Shown: positions 40,128 through 49,830, counted from the stretch's first letter. The stretch: DNA of 64,000 nt from Rhizobium etli 8C-3 (GCF_001908375.1 NZ_CP017241.1:2731001-2795000); one strand, 5' to 3'. The notes: generated by a model from the letters alone, not told the origin. Numbers and translations: made by a program.

Positions 40128-40463
40128 ATGCTCAAGCTGATATCCAATGCCGGCCTTGTATTGGCGCTGACATTTGGAGGCGCTGTCGCACCCGCGTCCT
40201 TTGCTCTGGCTCAGGACGTCCAGTTCCGCATCGGACCGGACGGCGTGCGTATCTACGATCGCGATCGCTACGATCCTTATCGAGACGACTACCGCCGGGG
40301 TTGCAGCCCGCGTGAGGCACAAATGGCCGCTCGCGATTCCGGCCTGCGCCGACCTGAGGTCGTGCGTGTGACCAGGCGTAGCGTCACGGTGCAAGGCTGG
40401 ACCCGTTACGGGCCGGACCGCATCGTCTTCGCCAACCGCCGCGGCTGCCCGGAGATCGGATAG
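40128..40463 (+). CDS. Small secreted protein of unknown function
   Basis: 111 residues with a signal peptide (about 1-29, ending FALAQ). ATG at 40128 follows AGGAGGAG, an excellent ribosome site. The mature part is rich in Arg, Asp and Tyr (VRIYDRDRYDPYRDDYRRG) with two cysteines, a pattern common among small rhizobial periplasmic proteins. It has a terminator of its own. Confidence 0.8.
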   Translation: MLKLISNAGLVLALTFGGAVAPASFALAQDVQFRIGPDGVRIYDRDRYDPYRDDYRRGCSPREAQMAARDSGLRRPEVVRVTRRSVTVQGWTRYGPDRIVFANRRGCPEIG

Positions 40464-40484
40464 CAAACGAACGACCTGCGAGTG

Positions 40485-40510
40485 GAGCCCGCCCTGCCGG
40501 CGGGCTCTTC
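40485..40510 (+). terminator. Terminator of the small secreted protein
   Basis: GAGCCCGCC pairs perfectly with GGCGGGCTC around CTGCC, then TTC. It lies 22 bases after the stop codon. Confidence 0.75.
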
Positions 40511-40812
40511 ACGTCGTCGGCGAGCAGGTCCCGAAGCCGGGCGAAACGATCAGCATCATCATCGCCGGGGGCTGCGATGACTGCAAATGCGACATGCGCT
40601 TCGAACTCGACGAAGCTTCCGACCTCGATGCGACCAAGGACACGCGCGATCTCTGCCAACCTGCGAGCTACACCATCCACGAGCAGCACTCCGCCGTCAG
40701 TCTTCAGACGCGCCTCCGAACGGAGCACGGCTGGCTTTCCGACAGCTGCCGCCCGCCAAACAGCCACAAAGCGGCATTGCCAGCGCTTGCCTCCAAACGC
40801 CTCTTTGCGTAA
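40504..40812 (+). pseudogene. N-terminally missing fragment of a small protein
   Basis: A frame without usable start near its beginning reads GETISIIIAGGCDDCKCDMRF, then LDATKDTRDLCQPASYTIHE. The paired cysteines and the TIHE close resemble the end of a small secreted protein found in alphaproteobacteria. Only ATG 40594 inside the conserved stretch is available, and the terminator of the previous gene covers the upstream part. The sequence after TIHE is probably non-native. It is likely a relic. Confidence 0.4.
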
Positions 40813-40845
40813 TCAGCAGACGCGGAGATTTTTCGGGAGGCAGTT

Positions 40846-41757
40846 TTGAACGGACGGTTCTTATCGATCGGTGAATGCATGGTGGAGCTTTCGCAGGCAG
40901 GCGGCGGCCTGCTGAGAAAGGGCTTTGCCGGCGATACGCTGAACACCGCCTGGTACGCTCGCGCCTGCATGCAGCCCGCCTGGAGCGTCGATTATTTCAC
41001 CGCGCTTGGCGACGACGCCATGTCGGACGAGATGATCGCCTTCTTCGAGGAAGCCGGCATCGGCACCAAGCTCATCAGGCGCATCAAGGGCAAAGCTCCC
41101 GGCCTATACATGATCAACCTCAGGAACGGCGAACGCTCCTTCAGCTACTGGCGCGACAACTCCGCCGCCAGACAGCTTGCGGCCGATCCCGATCTATTGC
41201 GCGAAGCGATCGAAGGCTCGGACGTCATCTATTTTTCAGGTATCACGCTCGCCATTCTGCCGCGCGAAGACGCCGACACGCTGCTTGCCGAAACCCGCCG
41301 CGCCAAGGCCGCGGGTAAATTCGTCGTCTTCGACCCGAATATCCGCCCGCGCCTGTGGGCGAGCTATGACGTCATGCATACGACGATCAGCGAAGGCGCC
41401 CGCTCCTCTTCTCTCGTCATGCCGAGTTTCGACGACGAGGCCTTGCATTTCGGCGACGACTCCATCGACGCCACCATCCATCGCTACCGTGCCCTCGGCG
41501 CACCGAACGTGCTGATCAAGAACGGCGCCGACGGAGCGACGCTGAACTTCGCCGGCCAGCAGAACTTCGTGCCGGCGGAAAACGTCGACGAGGTGGTTGA
41601 TACCACGAGCGCCGGCGACAGCTTCAATGGCGCGTTCCTCGCCAAGTATCTCGAGACGAAGGATGCCGTCGCCAGCGCCTGTTTCGCAGTGAAGGTTGCC
41701 GCGCGCGTCGTCAGCGAGCACGGGGCACTCGTGGCAAGGGATAAGCTCGGGCTCTGA
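40846..41757 (+). CDS. kdgK: 2-dehydro-3-deoxygluconokinase (PfkB sugar kinase)
   Basis: 303 residues, TTG start at 40846 after GGGAGG. PfkB motifs are GKAPGLYMINLRNGERSF (substrate) and DTTSAGDSFNGAFLA near 246-260, where the Asp is the catalytic base and the glycine loop holds phosphate. ECMVELSQ at the start is typical of KDG kinases. It phosphorylates KDG from pectin or glucuronate breakdown. No kdgA is adjacent. Confidence 0.9.
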   Translation: MNGRFLSIGECMVELSQAGGGLLRKGFAGDTLNTAWYARACMQPAWSVDYFTALGDDAMSDEMIAFFEEAGIGTKLIRRIKGKAPGLYMINLRNGERSFSYWRDNSAARQLAADPDLLREAIEGSDVIYFSGITLAILPREDADTLLAETRRAKAAGKFVVFDPNIRPRLWASYDVMHTTISEGARSSSLVMPSFDDEALHFGDDSIDATIHRYRALGAPNVLIKNGADGATLNFAGQQNFVPAENVDEVVDTTSAGDSFNGAFLAKYLETKDAVASACFAVKVAARVVSEHGALVARDKLGL

Positions 41758-41879
41758 GCCTCGATCAGCAGCCTGTAATAAATCCATCACAGAGAAGCCT
41801 CAGAATGGGCACGCGGGAATCACCTCCCCTGCGCCCGCTCGGGGGTTGTGCCGCTGCCGTTCGATACGGCGCGGCGTGG

Positions 41880-43073
41880 ATGGAAAACGGGACAATGCTG
41901 CAACACCGTTCGAATAACTGTCGCGGCGAGAACCGGGCCGATACCGCGCCTGGAAGCTTGCCGGAGAGGCTGGTGATCGTCACCGACGCCTGGCATCCGC
42001 AGGTGAACGGAGTTGTCCGCTCTATCGAGAATACCAACCGCGAACTCGCCAGACTGGGCGTCGAAGTATCCATGGTGACGCCCGAGCGTTTCGGTAGCTT
42101 CCCCTGCCCGACCTATCCGGAAATTCGCCTTTCGATCGCCAACTACCACCGGGTCGCCCGCGAGATCGAAAAGCACGCGCCGTCCTATGTCCATATCGCC
42201 ACCGAAGGCCCGCTCGGGCTGACGGCGCGGCGCTGGTGCCTGAGGAACCGCATGCCGTTTTCCACCAGCTACCACACGCGCTTCCCGGAATATGTCTCGG
42301 CCCGCCTGCCGGTGCCGAAGGGCTGGCTCTACGCCTTCGTGAAGTGGTTCCACAATTCCGGCGCCGGCTGCATGGTGGCAACGCCGAGCCTTGCCCGTGA
42401 GCTGTCGGAAAAAGGCATCCGCAACCTGATGCCCTGGAGCCGTGGCATCGACGCGGCGCAGTTCCGCCCGATGGAACTGGAAGAAAAACCCTTCGGCCTG
42501 CAGCGCCCCGTCTACATGACGGTCGGACGGGTGGCATTGGAAAAAAACCTGCCCGCCTTCCTCGATCTCGACCTGCCCGGCTCCAAAGTCGTGGTCGGCG
42601 ACGGCCCTGCCCGAGGCGAGCTGGAAAAGCGCTATCCGGACGTGCTCTTCACCGGCCTGAAATTCGGCGAGGAGCTTGCCGGGATCTATGCACAGGCCGA
42701 TGTCTTCGTCTTCCCGTCGCTGACCGATACCTTCGGCAACACGATCCTGGAAGCGCTCGCATGCGGCGTTCCCGTTGCCGCCTACCCCGTCACCGGACCG
42801 CTCGACATCGTCGGCGAGGATGGCGAAGTCGGCGCACTGGACGAAGACCTGCAGGCAGCCTGCCTCCGCGCATTGTCGGCCTCGCGCGAGAAGGCACGGG
42901 ATCTGGCCCTTCAATATTCCTGGGAAGCGGCAACGCAGCAGTTCATCAACAACATCCGCGCCGCCAACGGCGTCATTACGCCGAAATGGAAGAAGGCCTG
43001 GCAATATGCCAGGACCTTGCCCAAAAACAGAAAGGCCGGCGACGCCGCCGGCCCGATGAAATCCGGAACCTGA
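41880..43073 (+). CDS. Glycosyltransferase family 4
   Basis: 397 residues, GT-B fold. N-terminal VTDAWHPQVNGVVRSIENT (about 35-52) and the retaining GT4 C-terminal features: EKNLPAFLDLDL, VFVFPSLTDTFGNTILEALACGVPVAAY. Among known groups it is nearest the MgtA/PimB-like enzymes acting on lipids. The start is uncertain: ATG 41880 or 41895 is likely, while 41805 adds a non-conserved segment. Donor and acceptor are unknown. It lies convergent to an esterase gene. Confidence 0.85.
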   Translation: MENGTMLQHRSNNCRGENRADTAPGSLPERLVIVTDAWHPQVNGVVRSIENTNRELARLGVEVSMVTPERFGSFPCPTYPEIRLSIANYHRVAREIEKHAPSYVHIATEGPLGLTARRWCLRNRMPFSTSYHTRFPEYVSARLPVPKGWLYAFVKWFHNSGAGCMVATPSLARELSEKGIRNLMPWSRGIDAAQFRPMELEEKPFGLQRPVYMTVGRVALEKNLPAFLDLDLPGSKVVVGDGPARGELEKRYPDVLFTGLKFGEELAGIYAQADVFVFPSLTDTFGNTILEALACGVPVAAYPVTGPLDIVGEDGEVGALDEDLQAACLRALSASREKARDLALQYSWEAATQQFINNIRAANGVITPKWKKAWQYARTLPKNRKAGDAAGPMKSGT

Positions 43074-43077
43074 TCTT

Positions 43078-44091
43078 TTACTCCTGCAGGGCGCTGCGCA
43101 GCGTGTCGTTGGCAAGCGTGATGGCGCTGCGAACGGCCGGAGTTTCGCTGATGGCGTTCAACAGCACGAAGTCGTGGATCGTGCCGTTGTAGCGGACCGA
43201 GGTGACCTTCACGCCGGCCTGCGACAGCTTGCGGCCATAGGCCTCGCCTTCGTCGCGCAGCACGTCGTTTTCATCGGTGATGACGAGCGCCGGCGGCAGG
43301 CCGTTCAGCTGTTCCAGCGAAGCGTTGAGCGGCGTTGCCGTCGGCTCCTTGCGCTTGGCTACATCCGGCAGATAAGCGTTCCAGAACCACTTCATCGCCT
43401 CCTTCGTGAGCCACGGGCCGTTCTCAAATTGATTGTATGAGCCGGTCTCAAAGTTAGCGTCGGTGACCGGATAGAACAGTACCTGCTGATCGATGGCCGG
43501 GCCGCCGCGCTCCTTGGCAAGCAGGGTGACAGCCGCTGTCATGTTGCCGCCGACACTGTCACCGGCAACGGCGAGGCGGCTCGCATCGACCTTGAACTCC
43601 TTGGCATGCTCGACGACATATTTCGTTGCGGCATAGGCCTGCTCGATGGCGATCGGATAGCGCGCCTCAGGCGAACGCTCGTAATCGACGAAAACGACCG
43701 CGGCATTCGCGCCATTGGCAATCTCGCGCACGAGGCGGTCATGCGTATCGGCATCGCCCAGCACCCAGCCGCCACCGTGGAAATACATGACGACCGGCAG
43801 CGCAGCCCTGGCATGTTCAGGGCGGACAATCCGCAGCCTGATGCTGCCAGTCGGGCCGACCTTGATCGTCTTGTTTTCTTCATGGATTGCGAGCTTCTTC
43901 ACCTCGCCCTTTTGCGCGCCGGCGAGAATATCGCGGGCCTCAGCCGGAGAGAAGGTGTAGATCGGCTTGCTGCCGGCAAGCGCGTCGATGAATTTCTGCG
44001 TGGCCGGTTCGAGCACCGGATCGGCAGCTGCGCCAAGGGCGGAGGCGGCCAGGATCGTTGCTGCGGAAAGTGCGGTCTTGATGGTCGACAT
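43078..44091 (-). CDS. Alpha/beta hydrolase, hormone-sensitive-lipase-like esterase
   Basis: 337 residues with a signal peptide (about 1-23, ending GAAAD), so probably periplasmic. Oxyanion motif HGGG at 105-108, nucleophile Ser in GDSVGG at 177-182, and catalytic Asp and His in DENDVLRDEG and IHDFVLLN. The family includes esterases and lipases acting on short acyl esters. Divergent from an OhrR-like regulator with shared palindromes, so expression probably depends on it. Confidence 0.9.
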   Translation of the reverse strand: MSTIKTALSAATILAASALGAAADPVLEPATQKFIDALAGSKPIYTFSPAEARDILAGAQKGEVKKLAIHEENKTIKVGPTGSIRLRIVRPEHARAALPVVMYFHGGGWVLGDADTHDRLVREIANGANAAVVFVDYERSPEARYPIAIEQAYAATKYVVEHAKEFKVDASRLAVAGDSVGGNMTAAVTLLAKERGGPAIDQQVLFYPVTDANFETGSYNQFENGPWLTKEAMKWFWNAYLPDVAKRKEPTATPLNASLEQLNGLPPALVITDENDVLRDEGEAYGRKLSQAGVKVTSVRYNGTIHDFVLLNAISETPAVRSAITLANDTLRSALQE

Positions 44092-44152
44092 TGTCTTGTC
44101 CTTTGAGGTTGCTGTGTGCTGCAAACGGCGACAACATCGCGCACGATTGTTT

Positions 44153-44220
44153 ATTGCGCAATCAAAATCGGCTCATAGCTGCCATGCGTTAAAATCGCTT
44201 GCTATTATTTATCGTGCGAT
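44153..44220. promoter_or_regulatory. Palindromes in the esterase/OhrR-like divergent promoter region
   Basis: ATTGCGCAAT at 44153-44162 and ATCGTGCGAT at 44211-44220 are ten-base symmetrical sites placed between the divergent genes. They sit near the expected promoters and fit operators of a MarR-type dimer. Binding is inferred. Confidence 0.55.
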
Positions 44221-44253
44221 TTAGTTTGATGTGTTTGTTTTCGGAGAGAGAGC

Positions 44254-44694
44254 ATGCAGGAACAACCAAAACTCGACAATTTCATCTGCTTTGCCATGTA
44301 TACGGCAAGCCACGCGATGAACCGCGTCTACAAGCCGCTGCTCGACGCCCTCGGCCTCACCTATCCGCAGTATCTGGTGATGGTCTCGCTCTGGCAGGAA
44401 GACGGCCAGACCGTCGGCGGCCTGGGCGAGAAGCTCTTCCTGGAATCGAGCACACTCACCCCTTTGCTGAAGCGTCTCGAAGCCGCCGGCTATGTCCGCC
44501 GTGAGCGCAGTAAGCAAGACGAACGCGTCGTCGTCATCAAACTGAGCGCAGAAGGCATCGCACTGCAAGAAAGGGCCGCCGCTGTGCCCGACTGCATCGC
44601 CAGCGCTACCGGCCGGGACGCTGCCGGCCTCGCGCGTCTTAAGGCCGAGATCGTGGCGCTGCGCGAGGCACTGAACAGGAGTGTCGTGGCCTGA
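44254..44694 (+). CDS. MarR family, OhrR-like peroxide-sensing regulator
   Basis: 146 residues. The reactive Cys12 lies in [15 protein letters not shown], the OhrR hallmark, followed by [25 protein letters not shown]-binding helix region [22 protein letters not shown]. The C-terminal second cysteine (PDC, about 111) would match the two-Cys OhrR type. Usually it represses ohr; no ohr gene is adjacent and its partner here is an esterase. ATG at 44254 after GAGAGAG. Confidence 0.88.
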   Translation: MQEQPKLDNFICFAMYTASHAMNRVYKPLLDALGLTYPQYLVMVSLWQEDGQTVGGLGEKLFLESSTLTPLLKRLEAAGYVRRERSKQDERVVVIKLSAEGIALQERAAAVPDCIASATGRDAAGLARLKAEIVALREALNRSVVA

Positions 44695-45173
44695 GAAGCG
44701 ACTGTCAGCTGTTGAGTGGCAGCCAACCCCTTCGCCTTCCGGCTTAAGACGGCCATGACATTAACTCGACGGGCTTTCTGCGAACCAGGCATCAGCGAGA
44801 AAGCGCAACGCCATGGCGGCGGTCAACGGTGCAATCGCAAATCGTGGCACCGGCTCGAACCTCCCAGCAGGCAGCGCCGCAATGACAGGAGCCAAGGGTT
44901 ATCAAAGGTGCGGTTCGTGTCGGTAGTGCCATGGACTGCTTTCGCCTTTGTTCGTCCCGGCATTGGTTTGCCATGCAAAAAACCATGACTTCGCCAATTG
45001 GCGGATCATGGTCGCCTGCCCAGCAAATTTGACCTGCCAAAAACGCTGCCGATGACGCAAAAAGCCGTTTCGATGAGCATCGTGATTGGACTTCCGCGCC
45101 CGCAGGAGTCAATCTTATTTCAGGGCAAAAGCGTAAGGGGGCGGAGCAGCCATCGTCTGAATCGGAGGCTAAA
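44695..45173. other. Intergenic region of about 480 bases
   Basis: No complete gene seen; it includes the GFA-like fragment at 44792-44903. The 3' part (44930-45173) holds the promoter of the following gene, but no clear motif was recognised. Confidence 0.5.
44792..44903 (-). pseudogene. Fragment resembling the start of a GFA (CENP-V) family protein
   Basis: On the minus strand the frame reads LGSCHCGAACWEVRAGATI, then CDCTVDRRHGV and a stop. The CHCG and CDCTV.RR spacing is that of the zinc-binding start of GFA proteins, which bind glutathione-S-adducts. The rest of the domain is missing. It is a likely relic. Confidence 0.4.
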
Positions 45174-45611
45174 ATGAAACATCAAGCACTTGACCAACTG
45201 CGGACCGTCGCAAACGTCAACCCGGATCAGCCACGCCGGCCAATGTCGCGCAGCGAGCGCCTGCAGCGCTGGGCAGAGATCCTCGAGCAGTTCCCGAACC
45301 GGCATCTCTCGACACTGCACCAGACAGAATATCAGCCGGAAGCAGGGCGCGATATCATGCGCGCCGACAATTCGCCCATCTCCGTCGCGTTCAAGGATCC
45401 TGTGCTGCGTGCAGCCGGGATGGAAAACGACACCTATGGCGAAGCAAAGCGGTTTTTCGAGTTGACCGACAGGGAGTTGCACAAGGTCATCTGCTACTGC
45501 CACTTCGGCGCTACGGTAAACGCGGCAACCGCTGCCCGGCAAATCCGCTCTTTCTACGCTGAAGGAAAGCGCGGCATGCTGCATCGGCTGCGCGCGGCGT
45601 TCCTCGACTAG
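45174..45611 (+). CDS. Conserved hypothetical protein
   Basis: 145 residues, soluble, mostly helical, with ATG at 45174 after GGAGGCTAA. Segments MSRSERLQRWAEILEQFP and FFELTDRELHKVICYCHFG suggest a helical fold; the Cys-X-Cys-His near 115 could bind metal but is unproven. No family is recognised. It is upstream of, and convergent with, der. Confidence 0.7.
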   Translation: MKHQALDQLRTVANVNPDQPRRPMSRSERLQRWAEILEQFPNRHLSTLHQTEYQPEAGRDIMRADNSPISVAFKDPVLRAAGMENDTYGEAKRFFELTDRELHKVICYCHFGATVNAATAARQIRSFYAEGKRGMLHRLRAAFLD

Positions 45612-45718
45612 GAGCGCCAAGGTTTCGTAGGGTCATTGCTGGAGCGGCCCCAACGGCAGCTCCAGCCTTTGCGCGCGCCGTTCGGCGGCGCATTTGCTGA
45701 AACAGTTGCGAGAAACGG

Positions 45719-47137
45719 CTACCGCTTCTTCTTCGACTCGTACGGATTGTCCGGCGAGCGGTAATGGATACGTATGGGCACGCTCGGCATGTCGAAATCC
45801 TCGCGCAACCCATTGATGAGATAGCGCGTATAGGATTCGGGCAGCGCGTCGGAACGCGTGCAGGATATCATGAAGGCCGGCGGGCGGGCCTTCACCTGTG
45901 TCATGTATTTCAGCTTGATGCGGCGGCCGGAAACGGCCGGCGGCGGATGCTGCACCTGCTGCTGCTCCAGCCAGCGGTTGAGCCGCGCCGTCGAAATGCG
46001 CTTGTTCCACACCTTGTCTGTATCGATGATCGACTGCATGAGCTTGTCGAGCCCGCGGCCGGTCTGGCCGGAAATCGGAACGGCGCGGATGCCGCGTGCC
46101 TGCGGCAACAGGCGATCGGTCTTTTCGCGCAGGTCGGCGAGAACTGCCTGCGGGTCCTCGATCATGTCCCACTTGTTGAAGGCTAGAACGGCCGCACGGC
46201 CTTCACGCAGCACCAGATCGACGATGTGCAGATCCTGTTTCTCGAAGGGGATGGTCGCGTCGAAGACGACGACAACAAGTTCGGCAAAACGGATGGCGCG
46301 CAACGCATCGGCGACCGAAAGCTTCTCCAGCTTTTCGGTCACCCTCGCCTTGCGGCGCATGCCGGCGGTGTCGAACATCTTGATCGTGCGGCCGCGCCAG
46401 TCCCACTCGACAGAGATGGAATCGCGCGTGATGCCAGCTTCCGGCCCGGTCAGCAGCCGGTCTTCGCCGAGGAAGCGGTTGATAAGGGTCGACTTTCCGG
46501 CATTCGGCCGCCCGACGATTGCAACGCGTAGCGGCTTGGTGTCGTCGTAGGTCGGCTCTTCATCCTCTTCGCCCTCCACTTCGGACCGCGCAACGTCCAC
46601 GTCGGTAACGGCGACGTCTTCCTTCGGTGGATAGGCGCGCTCCTTGCCGAGCGCGGCAACGATTGCGTCGCGCAGGTCGAGCATGCCCTGCCCGTGTTCA
46701 GCCGAGATCGGCGTCGGTTCGCCGAGGCCGAGCGTGTAGGCGTCGTAGAAACCGCTGTCGGAGCCTTTCGCTTCGGCCTTGTTGGCAACAAGGACCACCG
46801 GCTTGCCGCGGCGGCGCAGCATTTCGGCCAAGGCAGTATCGACCGGCGTCAGACCGGTCTTGGCATCGACGACGAACAGCGACAGGTCGGCCTCGTCGAT
46901 TGCCGCTTCCGTCTGGGCGCGCATGCGGCCCAGCAGGCTTTCGGCATCTGCCTCTTCGAGGCCGGCGGTATCGACGATCGTGAACTTGAGGTCGATGAGC
47001 CGCGCATCGCCCGGCCGGCGGTCACGGGTAACGCCCGGCGTATCGTCGACGAGCGCCAGCTTCTTCCCAACCAGCCGGTTGAAAAGCGTCGACTTGCCGA
47101 CATTCGGGCGACCGACGATCGCGACCGTAAAGCTCAT
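45719..47137 (-). CDS. der: GTPase Der (EngA), ribosome assembly
   Basis: 472 residues with two tandem GTPase domains: GRPNVGKST (about 8-16) with NKAEAKG later, and GRPNAGKST (about 210-218) with NKWDMIE later, followed by a KH-like domain (about 380-472). The double domain is unique to Der, needed for 50S subunit maturation. It follows a YfgM-like TPR gene by 15 bases on the same strand. Confidence 0.97.
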   Translation of the reverse strand: MSFTVAIVGRPNVGKSTLFNRLVGKKLALVDDTPGVTRDRRPGDARLIDLKFTIVDTAGLEEADAESLLGRMRAQTEAAIDEADLSLFVVDAKTGLTPVDTALAEMLRRRGKPVVLVANKAEAKGSDSGFYDAYTLGLGEPTPISAEHGQGMLDLRDAIVAALGKERAYPPKEDVAVTDVDVARSEVEGEEDEEPTYDDTKPLRVAIVGRPNAGKSTLINRFLGEDRLLTGPEAGITRDSISVEWDWRGRTIKMFDTAGMRRKARVTEKLEKLSVADALRAIRFAELVVVVFDATIPFEKQDLHIVDLVLREGRAAVLAFNKWDMIEDPQAVLADLREKTDRLLPQARGIRAVPISGQTGRGLDKLMQSIIDTDKVWNKRISTARLNRWLEQQQVQHPPPAVSGRRIKLKYMTQVKARPPAFMISCTRSDALPESYTRYLINGLREDFDMPSVPIRIHYRSPDNPYESKKKR

Positions 47138-47152
47138 TGGGGATCCTTAGGT

Positions 47153-47836
47153 TCAGCCCTGTGCGGCGGGCGCCTTGCCGGATGCGGTGATATTATCAAG
47201 CATGATCTGGGCGCGGTTTGCAATATTGCGCGGGCTTGCGGCATCGTCGGCGATCGCCTGATACCACTGGCGGGCCTGCGCCATGTTGCCGGCCTTGTAG
47301 GCAGCAAGGCCCAGCGCTTCGCGTGCGGAGTGGCGGAAGGCGTTCGCCGGAATGGCCATATCCTCCACGGCGCCGGAAACCTGCTCGTAAGTGCCGTTTT
47401 CGATCAGCAGCCAGCCGGCGCGCATCCTGGCGGCATCGCGGACGGCTTCCGGAACGGACTGGTCCTTGCCGATCGCTTCGAAGTCGGAGATGGCCGCGGC
47501 ATTGTCGCCCTTCTGCGCACGAACCGAGGCTGCACGCATGCGGGCGAGAACCGGATAGGCGCCGTGGCCTTCCTTTTCGAGCGTGGCAAGCGCGGCAAGC
47601 GCTTCGTCGCTCTTGTTCTCGTCGGCAAGCTTCATCGCCGCCAGGAACTGATCGCCGGTGCCGGACGAGCGGTTGTCGTCCCAGTAGTCAAAGGCGACTT
47701 TGCCTGCCGTACCGACCACGATCAGAACGGCGATGGCGATGACGTAGCGGCCGAAACGGCGCCAGGCGCCCTTCATCTGGTCGGAACGAAGTTCCTCGTT
47801 GACTTCACGGATGAAGCTGTCGTCGTTGAATGCCAT
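47153..47836 (-). CDS. YfgM-like tetratricopeptide protein
   Basis: 227 residues from ATG 47836, in the YfgM/DUF2133 family. An N-terminal cytoplasmic part with FIREVNEELRSDQM, a membrane anchor (YVIAIAVLIVVGTAGKVAF), then TPR-like helices in the periplasm. In enterobacteria yfgM-bamB-der are neighbours; here bamB is absent between this gene and der. It may assist the SecYEG/BAM machinery. A longer in-frame start (MGLSVPETR) is less likely. Confidence 0.85.
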   Translation of the reverse strand: MAFNDDSFIREVNEELRSDQMKGAWRRFGRYVIAIAVLIVVGTAGKVAFDYWDDNRSSGTGDQFLAAMKLADENKSDEALAALATLEKEGHGAYPVLARMRAASVRAQKGDNAAAISDFEAIGKDQSVPEAVRDAARMRAGWLLIENGTYEQVSGAVEDMAIPANAFRHSAREALGLAAYKAGNMAQARQWYQAIADDAASPRNIANRAQIMLDNITASGKAPAAQG

Positions 47837-47937
47837 TCTCGTCTCCGGCACGGATAAGCCCACTGCATGCGTTGCCGCATATTGTCGGGCCTTCTACTCC
47901 ATTTTGCGGCACTTGTAAGGGGGATCGCAAAGATTCG

Positions 47938-48522
47938 TCACACGGCAAGCGGCGAAACGCCGATCAGCCATTCGTGCACTCTCCAGATCAGCAGCGCCCA
48001 GGCAACAACGCCGATGACGGCTGCATAAAGATCATACTTGGCTGAAACGAAGGGCCGCAGCACCAACTCGCCTGCCCGCTCGCGCCGCTTCAGGGAGATG
48101 CGCAGGATGACGCCCCAGGCAAGGAAGGCCGCAAACAAGAGAACGGACGAGGTCTCCCCATTGGCAAAAAGATGCGAAAGCGCCCAGATCTTCACCGAGA
48201 GCACCATCGGGTGCTTGGTCCGAACCGCGATGTGCCCCGCCGGCAGCAGCGAGGCGGCAAGACAGATGAGCGCAATCAGCATCAGCGTCACGGCGATATG
48301 CGCCATCCACACCGGCGGCATGTACAGCATGCCGGTCACCTGTCGCGCCTGGCCAAAACCGTAGATGAGGAGGACCAGCGAAAGAAGGCTTGCGATCGAA
48401 TAGGCGATCTTCCAGCCGTTCTCCCCGAGGCTTGCAATCATCGATTGGCGCAGACCCGGCGCGACCACCCGCACCAGATGGATACCGAGGAAAAGTATGA
48501 TGCCGACGATAAGCAAGGCCAT
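47938..48522 (-). CDS. NnrU family membrane protein
   Basis: 194 residues with about five or six membrane segments: LLIVGIILFLGIHLVRVV near the N-terminus, LPAGHIAVRTKHPMVLSVKIWALSHLFANGE in the middle. NnrU was linked to denitrification gene clusters, but many homologues occur without nitrite reductase, and none is seen here. It is related to isoprenylcysteine methyltransferase-like membrane proteins. Confidence 0.85.
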   Translation of the reverse strand: MALLIVGIILFLGIHLVRVVAPGLRQSMIASLGENGWKIAYSIASLLSLVLLIYGFGQARQVTGMLYMPPVWMAHIAVTLMLIALICLAASLLPAGHIAVRTKHPMVLSVKIWALSHLFANGETSSVLLFAAFLAWGVILRISLKRRERAGELVLRPFVSAKYDLYAAVIGVVAWALLIWRVHEWLIGVSPLAV

Positions 48523-48642
48523 GGCGCGCGTCTCCTGTCCGTTTCCCGAGGCTTAGCTGCAGCCGCAGGAAAATGCCAGCGGCACCGCAGCTTTGCCGCA
48601 ATTCTGTAACACGGAAGCCGCAAACAAATTGTCGCGGTGCTC

Positions 48643-49641
48643 ATGTTTCGTTTCATTTTCCCTGCTTGCCTTGTCTTTTCCTTTATCGCCCCCCTTCCCG
48701 CCCAGGCAGTCGACCAGCCGCCGAAGCAGCTGGTGATCGTGTCCTTCGATGGCGCCCATGACAATGCGCTGTGGCACAAGAGCCGCCAAATGGCAGCAAG
48801 GAATGGCGCCCACTTCACCTATTTTCTATCCTGCACGTTCCTGATGAATCAGGCTGCGAAGAAAGCCTACCAAGCTCCTCATCAAAAACGCGGAAAGTCC
48901 AATGTCGGCTTTGCCCAAAGCGATGACGAAATCCGCGAGCGGCTCGGCAACATCTGGCATGCGCATCTCGAAGGCCACGATATTTCGAGCCACGCCTGCG
49001 GCCACTTCGACGGCCGCAAATGGAGCGAGGCCGATTGGTCGACCGAATATACGACCTTCAAGGCAACGCTGAAGAACGCCTGGAAAAGCGTGGATCTTGA
49101 AGAGCCGCGAGGCTGGCTGGATCTGGTCGAGCACGGCATCAAGGGTTTTCGCGCACCCTATCTTTCCGTGACGGCGGGCGGCGACATGATCGCTGCGCAG
49201 AAGAAGGCGGGCTTTACCTATGACGCCAGCCTCGTTACCAAGGGGCCGGCCACGCCCGTCGTCGAAAATGGCATCGTCCGCTTCGGCCTGCCACTGATTC
49301 CCGAAGGTCCGAACGCCAAGCCGGTTATCGCCATGGACTACAACCTCTTCATCCGCCACTCCAAGGGTGAAGAAGACAAGACGGACAGCAAGGTCTTCGA
49401 AGAGCGCGCCTACACGGCTTTCAAGGAAGCATTCGACAAGCAATATGCCGGAGACCGCATTCCCCTCCAGCTCGGGTTCCACTTCGTGGAGATGAACGGT
49501 GGCGCCTACTGGCGCGCGCTCGATCGCCTGGTGAGCGACGTCTGCCGACGAACGGACGTTGCCTGCGTGAGCTACGCGGAAGCGATACCGATGATCGAGG
49601 CGCGAGCCAAATTGAGGCAACAGGAGACTTCGGGACTTTAA
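48643..49641 (+). CDS. Polysaccharide deacetylase family protein
   Basis: 332 residues from ATG 48643 (a GTG lies two codons earlier). Signal peptide about 1-22. NodB-like features: IVSFDGAHDN in place of TFDDG, and GHDISSHACGHFDG with the two metal-binding His of HxxxH. Active-site Asp is changed in spacing from classical NodB, so substrate is unclear. Probably periplasmic; acts on carbohydrates. Confidence 0.8.
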   Translation: MFRFIFPACLVFSFIAPLPAQAVDQPPKQLVIVSFDGAHDNALWHKSRQMAARNGAHFTYFLSCTFLMNQAAKKAYQAPHQKRGKSNVGFAQSDDEIRERLGNIWHAHLEGHDISSHACGHFDGRKWSEADWSTEYTTFKATLKNAWKSVDLEEPRGWLDLVEHGIKGFRAPYLSVTAGGDMIAAQKKAGFTYDASLVTKGPATPVVENGIVRFGLPLIPEGPNAKPVIAMDYNLFIRHSKGEEDKTDSKVFEERAYTAFKEAFDKQYAGDRIPLQLGFHFVEMNGGAYWRALDRLVSDVCRRTDVACVSYAEAIPMIEARAKLRQQETSGL

Positions 49642-49830
49642 GCATCGCCTCCCGCTCCCTTTGAAACTCCGGCCGCGGCGCGCCGCCCTTGCTGATCCCG
49701 GTCTTGATCAGCGCCACCGCCACCGTCCGATCTTTCCAGTGAGGCAAACGTCACCACGAGTGCCGGCCGGCGCATGAAGGGACAGGTTGAAACGGGATGT
49801 TTCAGCTTAGCTGCCAACCCAGGTCTTAGT

